A stretch of 19,533 nucleotides of DNA. Origin: JBPCIX01 sp051005875. Lineage in GTDB: Bacteria; Actinomycetota; CADDZG01; JAHWKV01. A program made the position numbers and the translations under genes. Below the pieces are notes generated by a model that worked only from the letters and a program-made list of their open reading frames with translations, did no database searches and was not told the DNA's origin. The stretch is taken from contig JBPCIX010000003.1 of the NCBI GenBank assembly GCA_051005875.1, positions 1 through 19,533 of the forward strand, written 5' to 3'. This document shows, in pieces, positions 7,572 to 15,912 of this stretch; positions within the stretch are counted from its first letter, which is position 1; each line of letters starts with the position of its first letter.

Positions 7572-8639
7572 CTATGATAGCGCCCCTTCGTAAATTTCCA
7601 CGAGTTTGTTCGCGACCACCGGCCAGTCCAACTCCGCAGCCCGTCGCTGGCCGGCTTCGATCAGCGTTTTCGACCTCGTGGGGTCATCCAGTACAGAGCA
7701 CAAGGCGTCTGCCGTGGCCCCGGCGTCTCCTGTCGGCACATGCAGAGCCGACCCCCCGGAGGCTTCCTTGTAACCCGCCAGATCGGAGCAAACAACCGGG
7801 ATGCCAGCCGCCAATGCCTCAGCAATGACAATGCCAAAACTCTCGCCGCCCAGGGATGGCGCGCAGAACACCGATGCCGCCTTCATGATGGCATGCAGCC
7901 TGGCGCCGCTGACCGGCCCCAAAACATGGGCCCAGCCCGGCACATCGTTTGCTTTCGGCCCGACGACCACGAGGTTGGCGCCGGTTCGTACTCGTACCAT
8001 TTGCATGGCTTCAACCAGTACACCCAGGCCTTTGCGAGGTTCAGGGCGGCCCACGAACAGGACGAAGGGCTGAAGTTCAACCATCTTTTCGTCCGGCTCT
8101 GCCTGCTCCCATTCGCCGACATCAATTCCATTTGGAATGATTTTGTAGTCCCCGGGGAAGTATCTGGAAACAAGCGAGGCGGCCGCCCCGGAAACTGCAA
8201 TTCTTGTTGCGAGCTTGCCCAACCGAGGCTTAAGAATGGGCCGGGCGGCCTGATAGCCGATGCTTCGACGCGCCGATGCGTGAAAGGTGGCAACGGCAGG
8301 AATAGTGGCTGAGGTTAGGGCGACCATTGAAACGCTCGGAATTGCCGGCTCGTGGAGATGGAGCACATCGATGTCGCCCTCGTGGAGTCGGGCGCGCACA
8401 CGTCGTGCCGCTGATCTTGAAAAGCAAAGCCGGGCAACCGACCCGTTAAACGGAATTTCGAACGGTCTTCCTGCAACAAAAATTTCGCCCTCGGTCCCCG
8501 ATGCAGGAGCAATAATTTCCGTTCCAATACCCAAGCGCGCCAGAGCTGCCGCGAGCCCTTGAATATGGCTGCGAACCCCACCGGGGTGAGACCAGTCATA
8601 GGGGCAAACCAGGCCGACCTTCACTGTTGAATTTCGCAC
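7572..8639 (-). CDS. pimA: GT4 glycosyltransferase, PimA-like phosphatidylinositol mannosyltransferase
   Basis: This is probably the GDP-mannose-dependent enzyme adding the first mannose to phosphatidylinositol at the cytoplasmic face of the membrane. Motifs (numbered from GTG 8639) are the acceptor-side PGGVRSH (19-25), TFHASARRS with H120, GRPEPRKG (197-204), and the GT-B donor site PSLGGESFGIVIAEALAAG (261-279) with E266 and E274. The PimA assignment rests on these plus its place after pgsA and a PatA-like gene, as in mycobacteria. Two GTG starts, 8639 and 8624, were created by a 15-bp tandem duplication. The inner one gives MKVGLVCPY, closer to the usual PimA N-terminus, so the true protein may be 350 residues. 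Confidence 0.82.
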   Translation of the reverse strand: MRNSTVKVGLVCPYDWSHPGGVRSHIQGLAAALARLGIGTEIIAPASGTEGEIFVAGRPFEIPFNGSVARLCFSRSAARRVRARLHEGDIDVLHLHEPAIPSVSMVALTSATIPAVATFHASARRSIGYQAARPILKPRLGKLATRIAVSGAAASLVSRYFPGDYKIIPNGIDVGEWEQAEPDEKMVELQPFVLFVGRPEPRKGLGVLVEAMQMVRVRTGANLVVVGPKANDVPGWAHVLGPVSGARLHAIMKAASVFCAPSLGGESFGIVIAEALAAGIPVVCSDLAGYKEASGGSALHVPTGDAGATADALCSVLDDPTRSKTLIEAGQRRAAELDWPVVANKLVEIYEGALS

Positions 8640-8651
8640 TGTTGAATTTCG
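8622..8651. repeat. 15-bp perfect tandem duplication at the pimA-like start
   Basis: CACTGTTGAATTTCG occurs twice back to back (8622-8636 and 8637-8651). On the minus strand each copy ends in GTG, so the repeat duplicates the candidate start codon in frame and adds five residues, RNSTV, between the two starts. Confidence 0.95.
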
Positions 8652-8669
8652 CCCGAGAACAGATGCTCT

Positions 8670-9626
8670 CTATTCGTCGGGACGTCCCCGGGCGGGCAGG
8701 CCGGGTTCATCCGACGGCCAGTTGGTCATGAATAGATGCCATTGCTCCGGCGCTCGCCGGATCAAGCCTTCCAGGGCAGTAGCGACGACCTGGGCGCATG
8801 AAGACATGTCATCTTGTTCTATGCCGGTGCGCTCATACGCAACCGGCTCAAAGACGACCTTGAGCCGGCCTTCGGACTTGTACATGGCGCCGGCCAGCAC
8901 CGGAATATTTCTGCGCGCCATCAATAGCGCGGGGGTCGCGGGCAAAGTAGTTCTTTCGCCAAAAAACTCTGCCCAAATTCCCCGGCGGCCGAGGTCCCGG
9001 TCTGAAACCAATGACAACCCTTCTCCGTTGGCCAAAATCTTGCCGAGGCGCCTGGCAAGTTGTCCCCGCTCGGCTGGGATGACTTTCATGCCCCATTTAC
9101 TGCGAAGCGCGGTGAACCATTCGTAAAGAGCTCTTGGCCGAAGCACCTCAGTCACGGTTGAAAAGGGCCATCCCTGAGCACCCATCCATGCCGAACCCAG
9201 GTCGTAGAAACCAAAGTGGGGAGTGATAACCAGCACGCCTCTTTTCTCATCGAGGGCCTCGTGCATTGCCTTCATGCTGGCCTCATCGACATCGACCATT
9301 CGGTTCAGATCCTCTACCGTGTACCGCCCGAGGCGGAATGTCTCGAGCCAGTATTCGCCGTATGAGATGAAAGCCCGGCGAACCATATCGTCGATCTGAG
9401 GTCTGGGACCCACGACTCTGGTCAGGTTTCGCAGTACCACTTCACGCCGCCCCCTGGACAACCGGTACCAAGCGATTGATCCTGCACTAGCGACCGCATC
9501 GCCGACGGAGCGAGGCAGCTTTTCGGCAAGCCAGGCCGCCAAGCGAAACCCAAGGTAGGCGACGCCGGGCCCAATGCCTTCCTCAAAGGGGCTGCTCCCA
9601 GTCACCTTACTTTCGGCCGGGGTCAT
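8670..9626 (-). CDS. patA: lysophospholipid/PIM acyltransferase, PatA-like (LpxL/HtrB superfamily)
   Basis: This membrane-associated acyltransferase of the LpxL/HtrB superfamily probably transfers an acyl chain onto phosphatidylinositol mannosides. It has 318 residues, close to mycobacterial PatA. The catalytic HX4D motif is H137-FGFY-D142 in ITPHFGFYDLG. The second conserved block is SDRDLGRRGIWAEFFGE (208-224), then LPATPALLMARR. A hydrophobic or amphipathic N-terminus around 20-56 probably binds the membrane. The PIM substrate is inferred from neighbours (pgsA upstream by 16 bp, the pimA-like gene downstream by 30 bp), not from the sequence alone; another lipid acceptor is possible. Confidence 0.82.
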   Translation of the reverse strand: MTPAESKVTGSSPFEEGIGPGVAYLGFRLAAWLAEKLPRSVGDAVASAGSIAWYRLSRGRREVVLRNLTRVVGPRPQIDDMVRRAFISYGEYWLETFRLGRYTVEDLNRMVDVDEASMKAMHEALDEKRGVLVITPHFGFYDLGSAWMGAQGWPFSTVTEVLRPRALYEWFTALRSKWGMKVIPAERGQLARRLGKILANGEGLSLVSDRDLGRRGIWAEFFGERTTLPATPALLMARRNIPVLAGAMYKSEGRLKVVFEPVAYERTGIEQDDMSSCAQVVATALEGLIRRAPEQWHLFMTNWPSDEPGLPARGRPDE

Positions 9627-9642
9627 CTAGTAAGTCACCACA

Positions 9643-10272
9643 CTAAGCCTGCTTCCAAACGTGAACAAACCGCTGCACGGCAGTGACCGCCGACAGTGCA
9701 ACAAGGATTACAAGGGCCGGGATCAGCTGATCGAACACCAATCCCAAAGCGGGAAGGACAATTCGCTCGGCCCTTTCGGCAACGCCCACGTTGCAGTCCA
9801 TGCCTAATCCCTCGGCCCTGGCTTTGATATACGAAACCAGAAAACCAAGCACAAGCGCGCCAAAAGCTAAGGCCGCGCCGCCCGTTTGCGCCCCGTTCGC
9901 AAACTCGGGGAATTGGTACAAAACCGAGTCCGGCGGCAAACTCGGAGGCATCTTCAGAAACTGCCAGATAATCGCACCAAACAGCATCGCGTCGGACAAA
10001 CGGTCCAGGGTTGAATCCAGAAAAGCGCCCCGCTTCGACGCCTTTCCCCCTAGTTTTGCGACGGCCCCGTCGAAAAGATCGAATGCTCCCGCCACCAGCA
10101 AAGCCCAGCCTCCCTCCACCAGTCTTCCGGTTGCGATCAAGCCGCAAGCGCCGACCAGCAGGAAGAACCCGGTAACGGTCAGAGCATTCGGTGAAACTCC
10201 CATCGATATCAAGGCTCGAGCGGGCCGGTTGATAATCCGCGTCACCACTCCCCGCAGGAATTTGTTAAGCAT
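9643..10272 (-). CDS. pgsA: CDP-alcohol phosphatidyltransferase, probable phosphatidylinositol phosphate synthase
   Basis: This is an integral membrane enzyme of the CDP-alcohol phosphatidyltransferase family. By gene order it probably condenses CDP-diacylglycerol with inositol phosphate, the first step toward PIMs. The start is ATG at 10272 (209 residues), because MLNKFLRGVVTRI matches family N-termini and an upstream extension would run through the EF-G-like gene. The signature is D65-LF-D68-G-A-V-A-K73...G82-AFL-D86-STL-D90, with all four Asp present. The usual Arg of DGxxAR is Lys73 here. Several membrane segments follow. Its promoter must lie inside the divergent gene, whose start is 11 bp away. 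Phosphatidylglycerophosphate synthase is the main alternative. Confidence 0.87.
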   Translation of the reverse strand: MLNKFLRGVVTRIINRPARALISMGVSPNALTVTGFFLLVGACGLIATGRLVEGGWALLVAGAFDLFDGAVAKLGGKASKRGAFLDSTLDRLSDAMLFGAIIWQFLKMPPSLPPDSVLYQFPEFANGAQTGGAALAFGALVLGFLVSYIKARAEGLGMDCNVGVAERAERIVLPALGLVFDQLIPALVILVALSAVTAVQRFVHVWKQA

Positions 10273-10277
10273 AGAAT
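10272..10277 (+). promoter_or_regulatory. -10 element for a leaderless EF-G-like transcript
   Basis: TAGAAT matches TANNNT and lies 6 nt (GCCCCC) before the ATG at 10284. No Shine-Dalgarno is present. It overlaps the first base of the pgsA start codon on the other strand. No convincing -35 was found at 17 bp. Confidence 0.5.
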
Positions 10278-10283
10278 GCCCCC

Positions 10284-12374
10284 ATGAGGGTCTATTCTGC
10301 CCAAAAGATCCGCAACGTGGTTGCTTTCGGTCATCAAGGAGCCGGTAAGACAACCCTGGCCGAGGCCCTTTTGCACATCTCGGGGGCCACCACCCGAATG
10401 GGTACGATCCATGACGGCAACACGGCCCTTGACTTCGAGCCCGAAGAGATCAAAAAGGGAATCTCCGTTTCGCTGGGCCTTGCACCGATCGAATGGAAAG
10501 ACCAAAAAATCAATTTTCTGGACGCTCCCGGCTACGCCGACTTCATCGGTGAGGCAGAGGCCGCGATGAGGGTGGCCGACTTGGGCATTCTGGTTGTATC
10601 TGCTGCCGACGGCGTAGAGGTCCAACACGAAATTCTGTGGCATTTAGCCGACAAAATGAAACTCCCCCGGGTAGTTTTCGTCAACAAGCTCGACCGCGAA
10701 AGGGCCGACTTCCACGCCATCCTCGAAGAGCTGACCGAAAAGCTGGGTGCAAGGTTCGCCCCCCTGGATCTTCCGCTCGGCGAGGAGCACGACTTCCACG
10801 GCATTGCCGATGTGCTCACAGAACAGGCCCACCGTTACGACGAAAAAGGCCAGGTTGCTGAAGAGGAGAAGATGCCCGAGGAACTGCAGGCTGAGACCCG
10901 CAAACTCCATACCCAGATTCTTGAGTCGGTGGCCGAGACCGACGATGCTTTGATCGAAAAGTACCTGGGCGGCGAAGAGTTGACTCAAAAGGAGGTCATT
11001 ACGGGATTGCATCGCGGCTTATTGGAAGGCTCAGTTTTTCCGGTTCTCGTTGGGTCGGCGACCAAACTGATTGGCATAGATAGGCTGGCCGACCTGATTC
11101 TGGAAATGGGGCCTGCGCCGGCAGAGAGCGGACCCGCCGCCGGAATTAAGCCGGGGACAAACGAGGCGATAGAGCGCACGCCCGTTCCTGAGGCGCCGCT
11201 GTCGGCATTCGTTTTCAAAACCATTTCTGACCCGTATGTCGGGCGCCTTTCGCTTTTCAAAGTTATCTCCGGCATGCTCCACCCCGACACCACCGTCGTG
11301 AATGCTTCCTCTTCATACGATGAACGGGTCGCGCAGCTGTTCACCCTGCGCGGCAAGCACCAGGAACATCTTGCGGAAGTCGTCGCCGGCGATATCGCCG
11401 CAGTAGCAAAGCTGGCTCACACTCACACGGGTGACACACTTGCCGACAAATCAGCGCCGATTATTTATCCGCCGCTTGACCCCCCTGAAAAAGTAATCGC
11501 CAAGGCTATCGCTCCCAAGACAAAGGGCGACGAAGACAAATTAATGACGGGGCTGAGCAGGATTCAAGAGGAGGATCCGGCGATTCAGGTCGAACGAAAC
11601 TCTGAAACCCACCAGACGCTGTTGTGGGGTACCGGCGAGACCCATCTGGACATCACGCTCGAGCGCCTAAACCGCAAGTTCGGAGTCGAAGTTGCTGAAA
11701 TTCCGCTAAGGACGCCCTATCGGGAAACGGTGACCGGAGCGGGCAAGGGCCTCGGCCGTCACGTAAAGCAGAGCGGGGGCCACGGCCAGTACGCGGTCTG
11801 CAACCTGGAAGTCGAGCCTCGCGAAAGGGGGGCCGGCTTTGAGTACGTGGACAAGATATTCGGCGGCGCCGTCCCCCACCAATTCATCCCTTCCATCCAA
11901 AAAGGAGTTGAAAAGGCCATGGGCGAGGGAGCGGTTGCCGGTTACCCGGTGGTGGATGTAAAAGTCACGCTGTTGGACGGCAAATTCCACCCTGTCGATT
12001 CCTCGGACATGGCGTTTCAAATCGCCGGGTCGATTGGTTTTCGTGATGCAATGCAAAATGCCGGCGTCTGCCTGCTCGAGCCCATCATGGACCTGGAAGT
12101 CATGGTGCCCGACGTTTATCTGGGCGACATAATGGGCGACCTAAATTCTAAGCGTGGCCGCATTCAAGGAACGGATGCGATAGGCACTCGTCAGCTGGTA
12201 AGGGCCAAAGCCCCGATGGCTGAACTTGCCCGCTACGCAATCGACTTGAGATCAAAAACCGGCGGGCAGGGAACCTTTCGATCGACCTTTTCGCACTACG
12301 AAGAAGTCCCGGCCCATATAGCCGAGAAGATAATCGCCGAGGCCAAGGCCGAGAAAGAGTCCCGAACCCACTAA
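10284..12374 (+). CDS. elongation factor G-like GTPase (EF-G2 type)
   Basis: This is a five-domain translational GTPase of the EF-G-like group, usually a second copy beside true EF-G. It has 696 residues. The G domain has P-loop GHQGAGKT (16-23), DAPGYADF (80-87) and NKLD (134-137). Three features separate it from housekeeping EF-G: switch I reads DFEPEEIKKGISV instead of the usual ERGITI form, DAPGY replaces DTPGH, so the His needed for ribosome-stimulated hydrolysis is Tyr, and the protein starts directly at MRVYSAQKIRN. A mycobacterial EF-G2 of this type has been reported to lack ribosome-dependent GTPase activity, so the role here is uncertain. The gene runs against its neighbours, between hit and pgsA. 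It ends 21 bp before the convergent HIT gene. Confidence 0.92.
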   Translation: MRVYSAQKIRNVVAFGHQGAGKTTLAEALLHISGATTRMGTIHDGNTALDFEPEEIKKGISVSLGLAPIEWKDQKINFLDAPGYADFIGEAEAAMRVADLGILVVSAADGVEVQHEILWHLADKMKLPRVVFVNKLDRERADFHAILEELTEKLGARFAPLDLPLGEEHDFHGIADVLTEQAHRYDEKGQVAEEEKMPEELQAETRKLHTQILESVAETDDALIEKYLGGEELTQKEVITGLHRGLLEGSVFPVLVGSATKLIGIDRLADLILEMGPAPAESGPAAGIKPGTNEAIERTPVPEAPLSAFVFKTISDPYVGRLSLFKVISGMLHPDTTVVNASSSYDERVAQLFTLRGKHQEHLAEVVAGDIAAVAKLAHTHTGDTLADKSAPIIYPPLDPPEKVIAKAIAPKTKGDEDKLMTGLSRIQEEDPAIQVERNSETHQTLLWGTGETHLDITLERLNRKFGVEVAEIPLRTPYRETVTGAGKGLGRHVKQSGGHGQYAVCNLEVEPRERGAGFEYVDKIFGGAVPHQFIPSIQKGVEKAMGEGAVAGYPVVDVKVTLLDGKFHPVDSSDMAFQIAGSIGFRDAMQNAGVCLLEPIMDLEVMVPDVYLGDIMGDLNSKRGRIQGTDAIGTRQLVRAKAPMAELARYAIDLRSKTGGQGTFRSTFSHYEEVPAHIAEKIIAEAKAEKESRTH

Positions 12375-12395
12375 TCCCGCACCACGCTGCACGGG

Positions 12396-12878
12396 TTAGC
12401 TTGCGAACTCCGGCTTGACCCGCGCAAAGGTTTCAATCAACGTTTCGGGCAGTACTTTGGCACCCCCGACCACCGGCATGAAGTTGGTGTCCCCTCCCCA
12501 GCGCGGCACCACGTGAAAGTGAAAGTGCCCGGGAACTCCGGCGCCGGCGACCTCTCCCATATTCGCGCCCAGGTTGAACGCCTGAGGCTTCATGGCTGTT
12601 TTCAAAGCATGCACGCAACTGGTCACTAAAGCCATGATCTCGTTTTGGATCCGGGCTTCAAGGTCCTGGATGTCACCACGGTGCTCGTAGGGGGCGACGA
12701 GTAAATGGCCTGTGTTGTAGGGGAACTTGTTGAGAATTATGAAGGCCGATTCTCCTCGAGCAAGGACCAAATTGTTCTCGTCCTGGTCCTCACCGGCCGC
12801 GATAACGGCGCAGAAAAAACATTCTGAATCGCGCGGCCCGTCAAGATATTCCATTCGATCCCTGAAGAGCCTATCCAT
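12396..12878 (-). CDS. HIT family hydrolase, Ap4A phosphorylase-like
   Basis: This is a histidine-triad nucleotide-binding protein. In mycobacteria the gene at this position (Rv2613c) encodes a diadenosine tetraphosphate phosphorylase, and the sequence resembles it, with LNKFPYNTGHLLVAPYEHR and VVPRWGGDTNFMPVVGG. From ATG 12878 it has 160 residues. The triad is H118-F-H120-F-H122, with catalytic H120, followed by VVPRW. A CFFC pair (C20, C23) could hold zinc as in many HIT proteins. An upstream ATG at 12908 is in frame but would lie deeper inside thrS; 12878 overlaps the thrS end by 8 bp and is preferred. The pair is probably co-transcribed. Confidence 0.9.
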   Translation of the reverse strand: MDRLFRDRMEYLDGPRDSECFFCAVIAAGEDQDENNLVLARGESAFIILNKFPYNTGHLLVAPYEHRGDIQDLEARIQNEIMALVTSCVHALKTAMKPQAFNLGANMGEVAGAGVPGHFHFHVVPRWGGDTNFMPVVGGAKVLPETLIETFARVKPEFAS

Positions 12879-14742
12879 TCTTATGCTCTTGAATTTCCAA
12901 ACGAACACGGCCTACGAAGTCCGTCAACGGCACGTCTTTTTCCTCGACTCCGCTTCGATGTCGAACCGACACGCTACCGGATACCGATTCATCATCGCCC
13001 AGTATCAGCATGTAAGGGACCTTCTGCTTCTGGGCATTGCGAATTCGCTTGCCAAGGGTCTCGTTTGAAGAGTCAATCTCGAGGCGCACATCCGCGCCCG
13101 CTAACGGCGTTGCCACCTTTTCCGCATACTCCTGGTGGCGTTCTGCTATCGGCAAAATCACAACCTGCACCGGGGCAAGCCATGTTGGAAATGCGCCGCC
13201 GTAAAGCTCGATCAAATAGGCAACCATCCGCTCAAGGGTCCCTATGACTCCCCTATGGATCATGACCGGGCGGTGCTCTGCGCCGTCTGCACCGATGTAG
13301 TGCAGATCAAAGCGCTCGGGCAGGTGGAAATCCAGCTGAATCGTCGATGCGGTCTCTTCCCGGCCCAACACATCACGGATTTGGATGTCCAGCTTGGGGC
13401 CGTAAAAGGCAGCCTCGCCGGGGGCTTCCCTATAGGGCACCCCCAAAGCGTCGAGAGCCTTGCGTAAAAGCGCCTCGCCCGACTCCCACATTTCGTCGTT
13501 GTCGGCGTACTTCGACTTGTTGCCCGGGTCCCGGAGCGAAAGGCGATAGCTGTAGTCCCCAATTCCAAGGGTCGCATAGGTTCGCTCGACCATCGAGACA
13601 ACGTTTGAGAACTCTTCTTCGATCTGGTCCACCCGGCAAAAGATGTGCGCGTCGTTCAAGGTCATCGATCTGACCCTGGACAGTCCCCCAACCACTCCCG
13701 ACCTCTCGTATCGGTACATCTTGCCAAGCTCGGCAATTCGCACCGGTAACTCCCGGTAGCTTCTGGAAGAGGATGAATAAATCAGAATGTGATGGGGACA
13801 GTTCATGGGGCGCAGAACTAGATGCTCGTGCTCCAGTTCGATTACAGGAAACATGTCTTCTTTAAAGTGGTCCCAGTGGCCCGAAGTTTCGTATAACTCC
13901 TTACGGCCAAGGTCCGGCGTGTAAACGTGCCGATAGCCGGCACGGCGTTCCTCTTCGAGCATGTACTCCTCAAGCAAACGTCGGATCGTGGCGCCCTTGG
14001 GAAGCCAGATGGGGAAGCCGGTGCCCACGAGGTCGTGCGTCATGAATAGCTGCAACTCCCGGCCGACCTTGCGGTGATCTCGTTTTTCAGCTTCCTCAAG
14101 ACGCCGCAGATAGTCTTTTAAGGCATCTTTCGATTCCCATGCGGTGCCGTAAATCCGCTGCAACATCGGCCTTTTCTCATCGCCTCGCCAGTAAGCGCCG
14201 GAGGTTCGCATCAGCTTGAAGGCGCTAATCTTCCGAGTCGAAGGCAAGTGCGGGCCCCGGCAAAGGTCGACGAACTTGTCGCCGTTTCGGTAAAGGGAAA
14301 CGGCCTGGGGCGAGACTCCTTCGCCGGTGGATTCCGGATCCATCTCGTTAATCCACTCCAGCTTGTAAGGCTGCTCGGCGAAAATCTCGGCGGCCCTTGG
14401 AAGCTCAACCTCTTCGCGCCCAAACGGTTGATTCTCTTTGATTATCTTGCGCATTTCGGCTTCGATCGTTTTTAGGTCTTCAGTCGTGAAGGGCCGCCCA
14501 ATGTCGAAGTCGTAGTAAAAGCCGTCCTCGATCGGGGGCCCACCCGCATATTTCGCGTCCGACCACAATCGCAAAACGGCTTGCGCAAGGACGTGAGCCG
14601 TGGAATGGCGCAAGACTTGCCGCCCCGCGTCGTCACTTTGAACCAGCACCCTTGCCCCTTCGGGTGGGTCCACCCACAGATCGGTCAACGAGCCGTCAGG
14701 CAACTCGAAGCAAACCGCGCTTGGATCGGAGACGTCAACCAT
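12871..14742 (-). CDS. thrS: threonyl-tRNA synthetase with shortened TGS domain
   Basis: This enzyme charges tRNA-Thr and edits mis-charged serine. It has 623 residues. The editing domain has H46xxxH50 in LRHSTAHVLAQAV and C161/H165 in DLCRGPHLP. The class II catalytic core has zinc ligands C315 (MNCPHH), H366 (NDAHIF) and H496 (MIHRG), motif 2 MYRYERSG (342-349), FYGPKLD (447-453) and motif 3 GTLERMVAYLIE (501-512). The anticodon-binding domain follows. Only 45 residues precede H46, about 20-40 fewer than usual, so the first half of the TGS domain is absent. An in-frame TAA at 14752-14754, just upstream of the ATG, rules out an earlier start. HIT follows with an 8-bp overlap. Confidence 0.97.
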   Translation of the reverse strand: MVDVSDPSAVCFELPDGSLTDLWVDPPEGARVLVQSDDAGRQVLRHSTAHVLAQAVLRLWSDAKYAGGPPIEDGFYYDFDIGRPFTTEDLKTIEAEMRKIIKENQPFGREEVELPRAAEIFAEQPYKLEWINEMDPESTGEGVSPQAVSLYRNGDKFVDLCRGPHLPSTRKISAFKLMRTSGAYWRGDEKRPMLQRIYGTAWESKDALKDYLRRLEEAEKRDHRKVGRELQLFMTHDLVGTGFPIWLPKGATIRRLLEEYMLEEERRAGYRHVYTPDLGRKELYETSGHWDHFKEDMFPVIELEHEHLVLRPMNCPHHILIYSSSSRSYRELPVRIAELGKMYRYERSGVVGGLSRVRSMTLNDAHIFCRVDQIEEEFSNVVSMVERTYATLGIGDYSYRLSLRDPGNKSKYADNDEMWESGEALLRKALDALGVPYREAPGEAAFYGPKLDIQIRDVLGREETASTIQLDFHLPERFDLHYIGADGAEHRPVMIHRGVIGTLERMVAYLIELYGGAFPTWLAPVQVVILPIAERHQEYAEKVATPLAGADVRLEIDSSNETLGKRIRNAQKQKVPYMLILGDDESVSGSVSVRHRSGVEEKDVPLTDFVGRVRLEIQEHKNG

Positions 14743-14802
14743 AGTCGCCCATTATGCCGCCACCCAGCCCCACTGGTGAATGCACATATTCTTGTCCTAC
14801 CT

Positions 14803-15912
14803 GTGACGGACTTAGTGACGCTTGAAGGGCTCCTTGTCGAAAAACTCTCCAAAGAGGGCCCAATCACCTTCGCCGAATTCATGCAGGCAGCCCTGTACGA
14901 CCAGGCATTTGGCTACTACCGCACCCACACGCCGGGAATAGATTCCGACTACAGGACCTCGCCGACTCTAAGCCCAGTATTCGGGCAAATGATGGCGGTG
15001 CAGCTCGAACAGCTTTGGAAGCGGTCGGGAACGGCGGCCAAATTCACAATTGCTGAAGCGGGCGGCGGGAACGGCGCCCTGGCCCGCACAACATTGGAAT
15101 CTGTGAGGCGCCACCCAGACAAAGCAGAGTTTGCCGATGCATTGGAGTGGCGATTCATCGAGCCCCTTGAAAGCATTGCAAACATTCAAAGACAGGCCCT
15201 ATCTGGATTGCCCGGGGTGGAGTGGTCACCAACCCTTGACGACATGGCGTCGTTTGACGGTGTGATTCTGGCAAACGAAGTACTGGACAACATGCCCTTT
15301 CATCTGGTCGAAATCACCGAGACCGGTGTCGTCGAAATCAGGATCGGCGCGCGGCAGGGCCGTCTGGTAGAAGAGCATGCTGCCATTCAGGACGCCAAGT
15401 TGTTAGAGCGGGCCGCCGAAGCACGGCCGCATCTCGAGCCCGGGGATCGATTCGAGGTTGGATTTGAGGCAGACGAATGGGTCCGGCGCGCAACCACTTT
15501 GCTAACAAGAGGCTGCCTGTTTCTCATCGACTACGGCGACCCCGAGCCGGATATTTGGACCAGGCATCCGGCAGGGACGGTGGCGACCTATCGCCGAGGA
15601 CAGCTGGGCCTAAACCCGCTGGAAGGGCCCGGCGCCTTTGATATCACAGGCCACGTGAACTTCTCGTCGTTGAAAAGGGTGGTGGTAGAGGCAGGAATGT
15701 CGGTCGAGGCCTTAGTCACTCAAAGACAATGGCTGACCACGATGGGTGTAGGCGAGGCCATGAAGGAGCAACGCGACTTACAGTTCAAGGCAACCGAGCG
15801 CCGCGACAGCGGCGAGACCCTGCGCCTGATATCGGAGCGAAGTCGGACCCAGGCTCTGATTGCGACGGGGGGCCTGGGGTCCTTAAAGGTCTTTGCGGCT
15901 TCTAGGGCCTAG
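14803..15912 (+). CDS. MidA/NDUFAF7 family SAM-dependent methyltransferase
   Basis: This is a COG1565/DUF185 methyltransferase. Mitochondrial relatives methylate an arginine of a complex I subunit; bacterial substrates are mostly unknown. From GTG 14803 it has 369 residues, the normal size. Landmarks are GPITFAEFMQAALYDQAFGYY (about 19-39), the SAM-binding loop AEAGGGNGALA (84-94), ANEVLDNMP and LIDYGDPE, with DITGHVNFSSL near the end. In-frame GTGs at 14776 and 14815 are alternatives. None has a Shine-Dalgarno, and the longer frame reaching back into thrS is a shadow. TATTCT at 14787-14792 could be its -10. It is divergent from thrS (60-bp gap) and convergent with the small membrane gene at 15909-16040. 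Confidence 0.88.
   Translation: MTDLVTLEGLLVEKLSKEGPITFAEFMQAALYDQAFGYYRTHTPGIDSDYRTSPTLSPVFGQMMAVQLEQLWKRSGTAAKFTIAEAGGGNGALARTTLESVRRHPDKAEFADALEWRFIEPLESIANIQRQALSGLPGVEWSPTLDDMASFDGVILANEVLDNMPFHLVEITETGVVEIRIGARQGRLVEEHAAIQDAKLLERAAEARPHLEPGDRFEVGFEADEWVRRATTLLTRGCLFLIDYGDPEPDIWTRHPAGTVATYRRGQLGLNPLEGPGAFDITGHVNFSSLKRVVVEAGMSVEALVTQRQWLTTMGVGEAMKEQRDLQFKATERRDSGETLRLISERSRTQALIATGGLGSLKVFAASRA

Noticed and set aside
10273..10353. Longer pgsA start at 10353
   Set aside because: It would overlap the first 70 bases of the EF-G-like gene, and the family N-terminus begins at MLNKFLRG (10272).
12376..12395. Hairpin between the convergent EF-G-like and HIT genes
   Set aside because: Only four base pairs (CCCG/CGGG) are solid, with a 12-nt loop and no T-run.
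14581..14802. Upstream extension of the MidA-family gene beginning at ATG 14581
   Set aside because: It would run through the start of thrS on the other strand, and the extra residues do not match the family; GTG 14803 gives a normal length.
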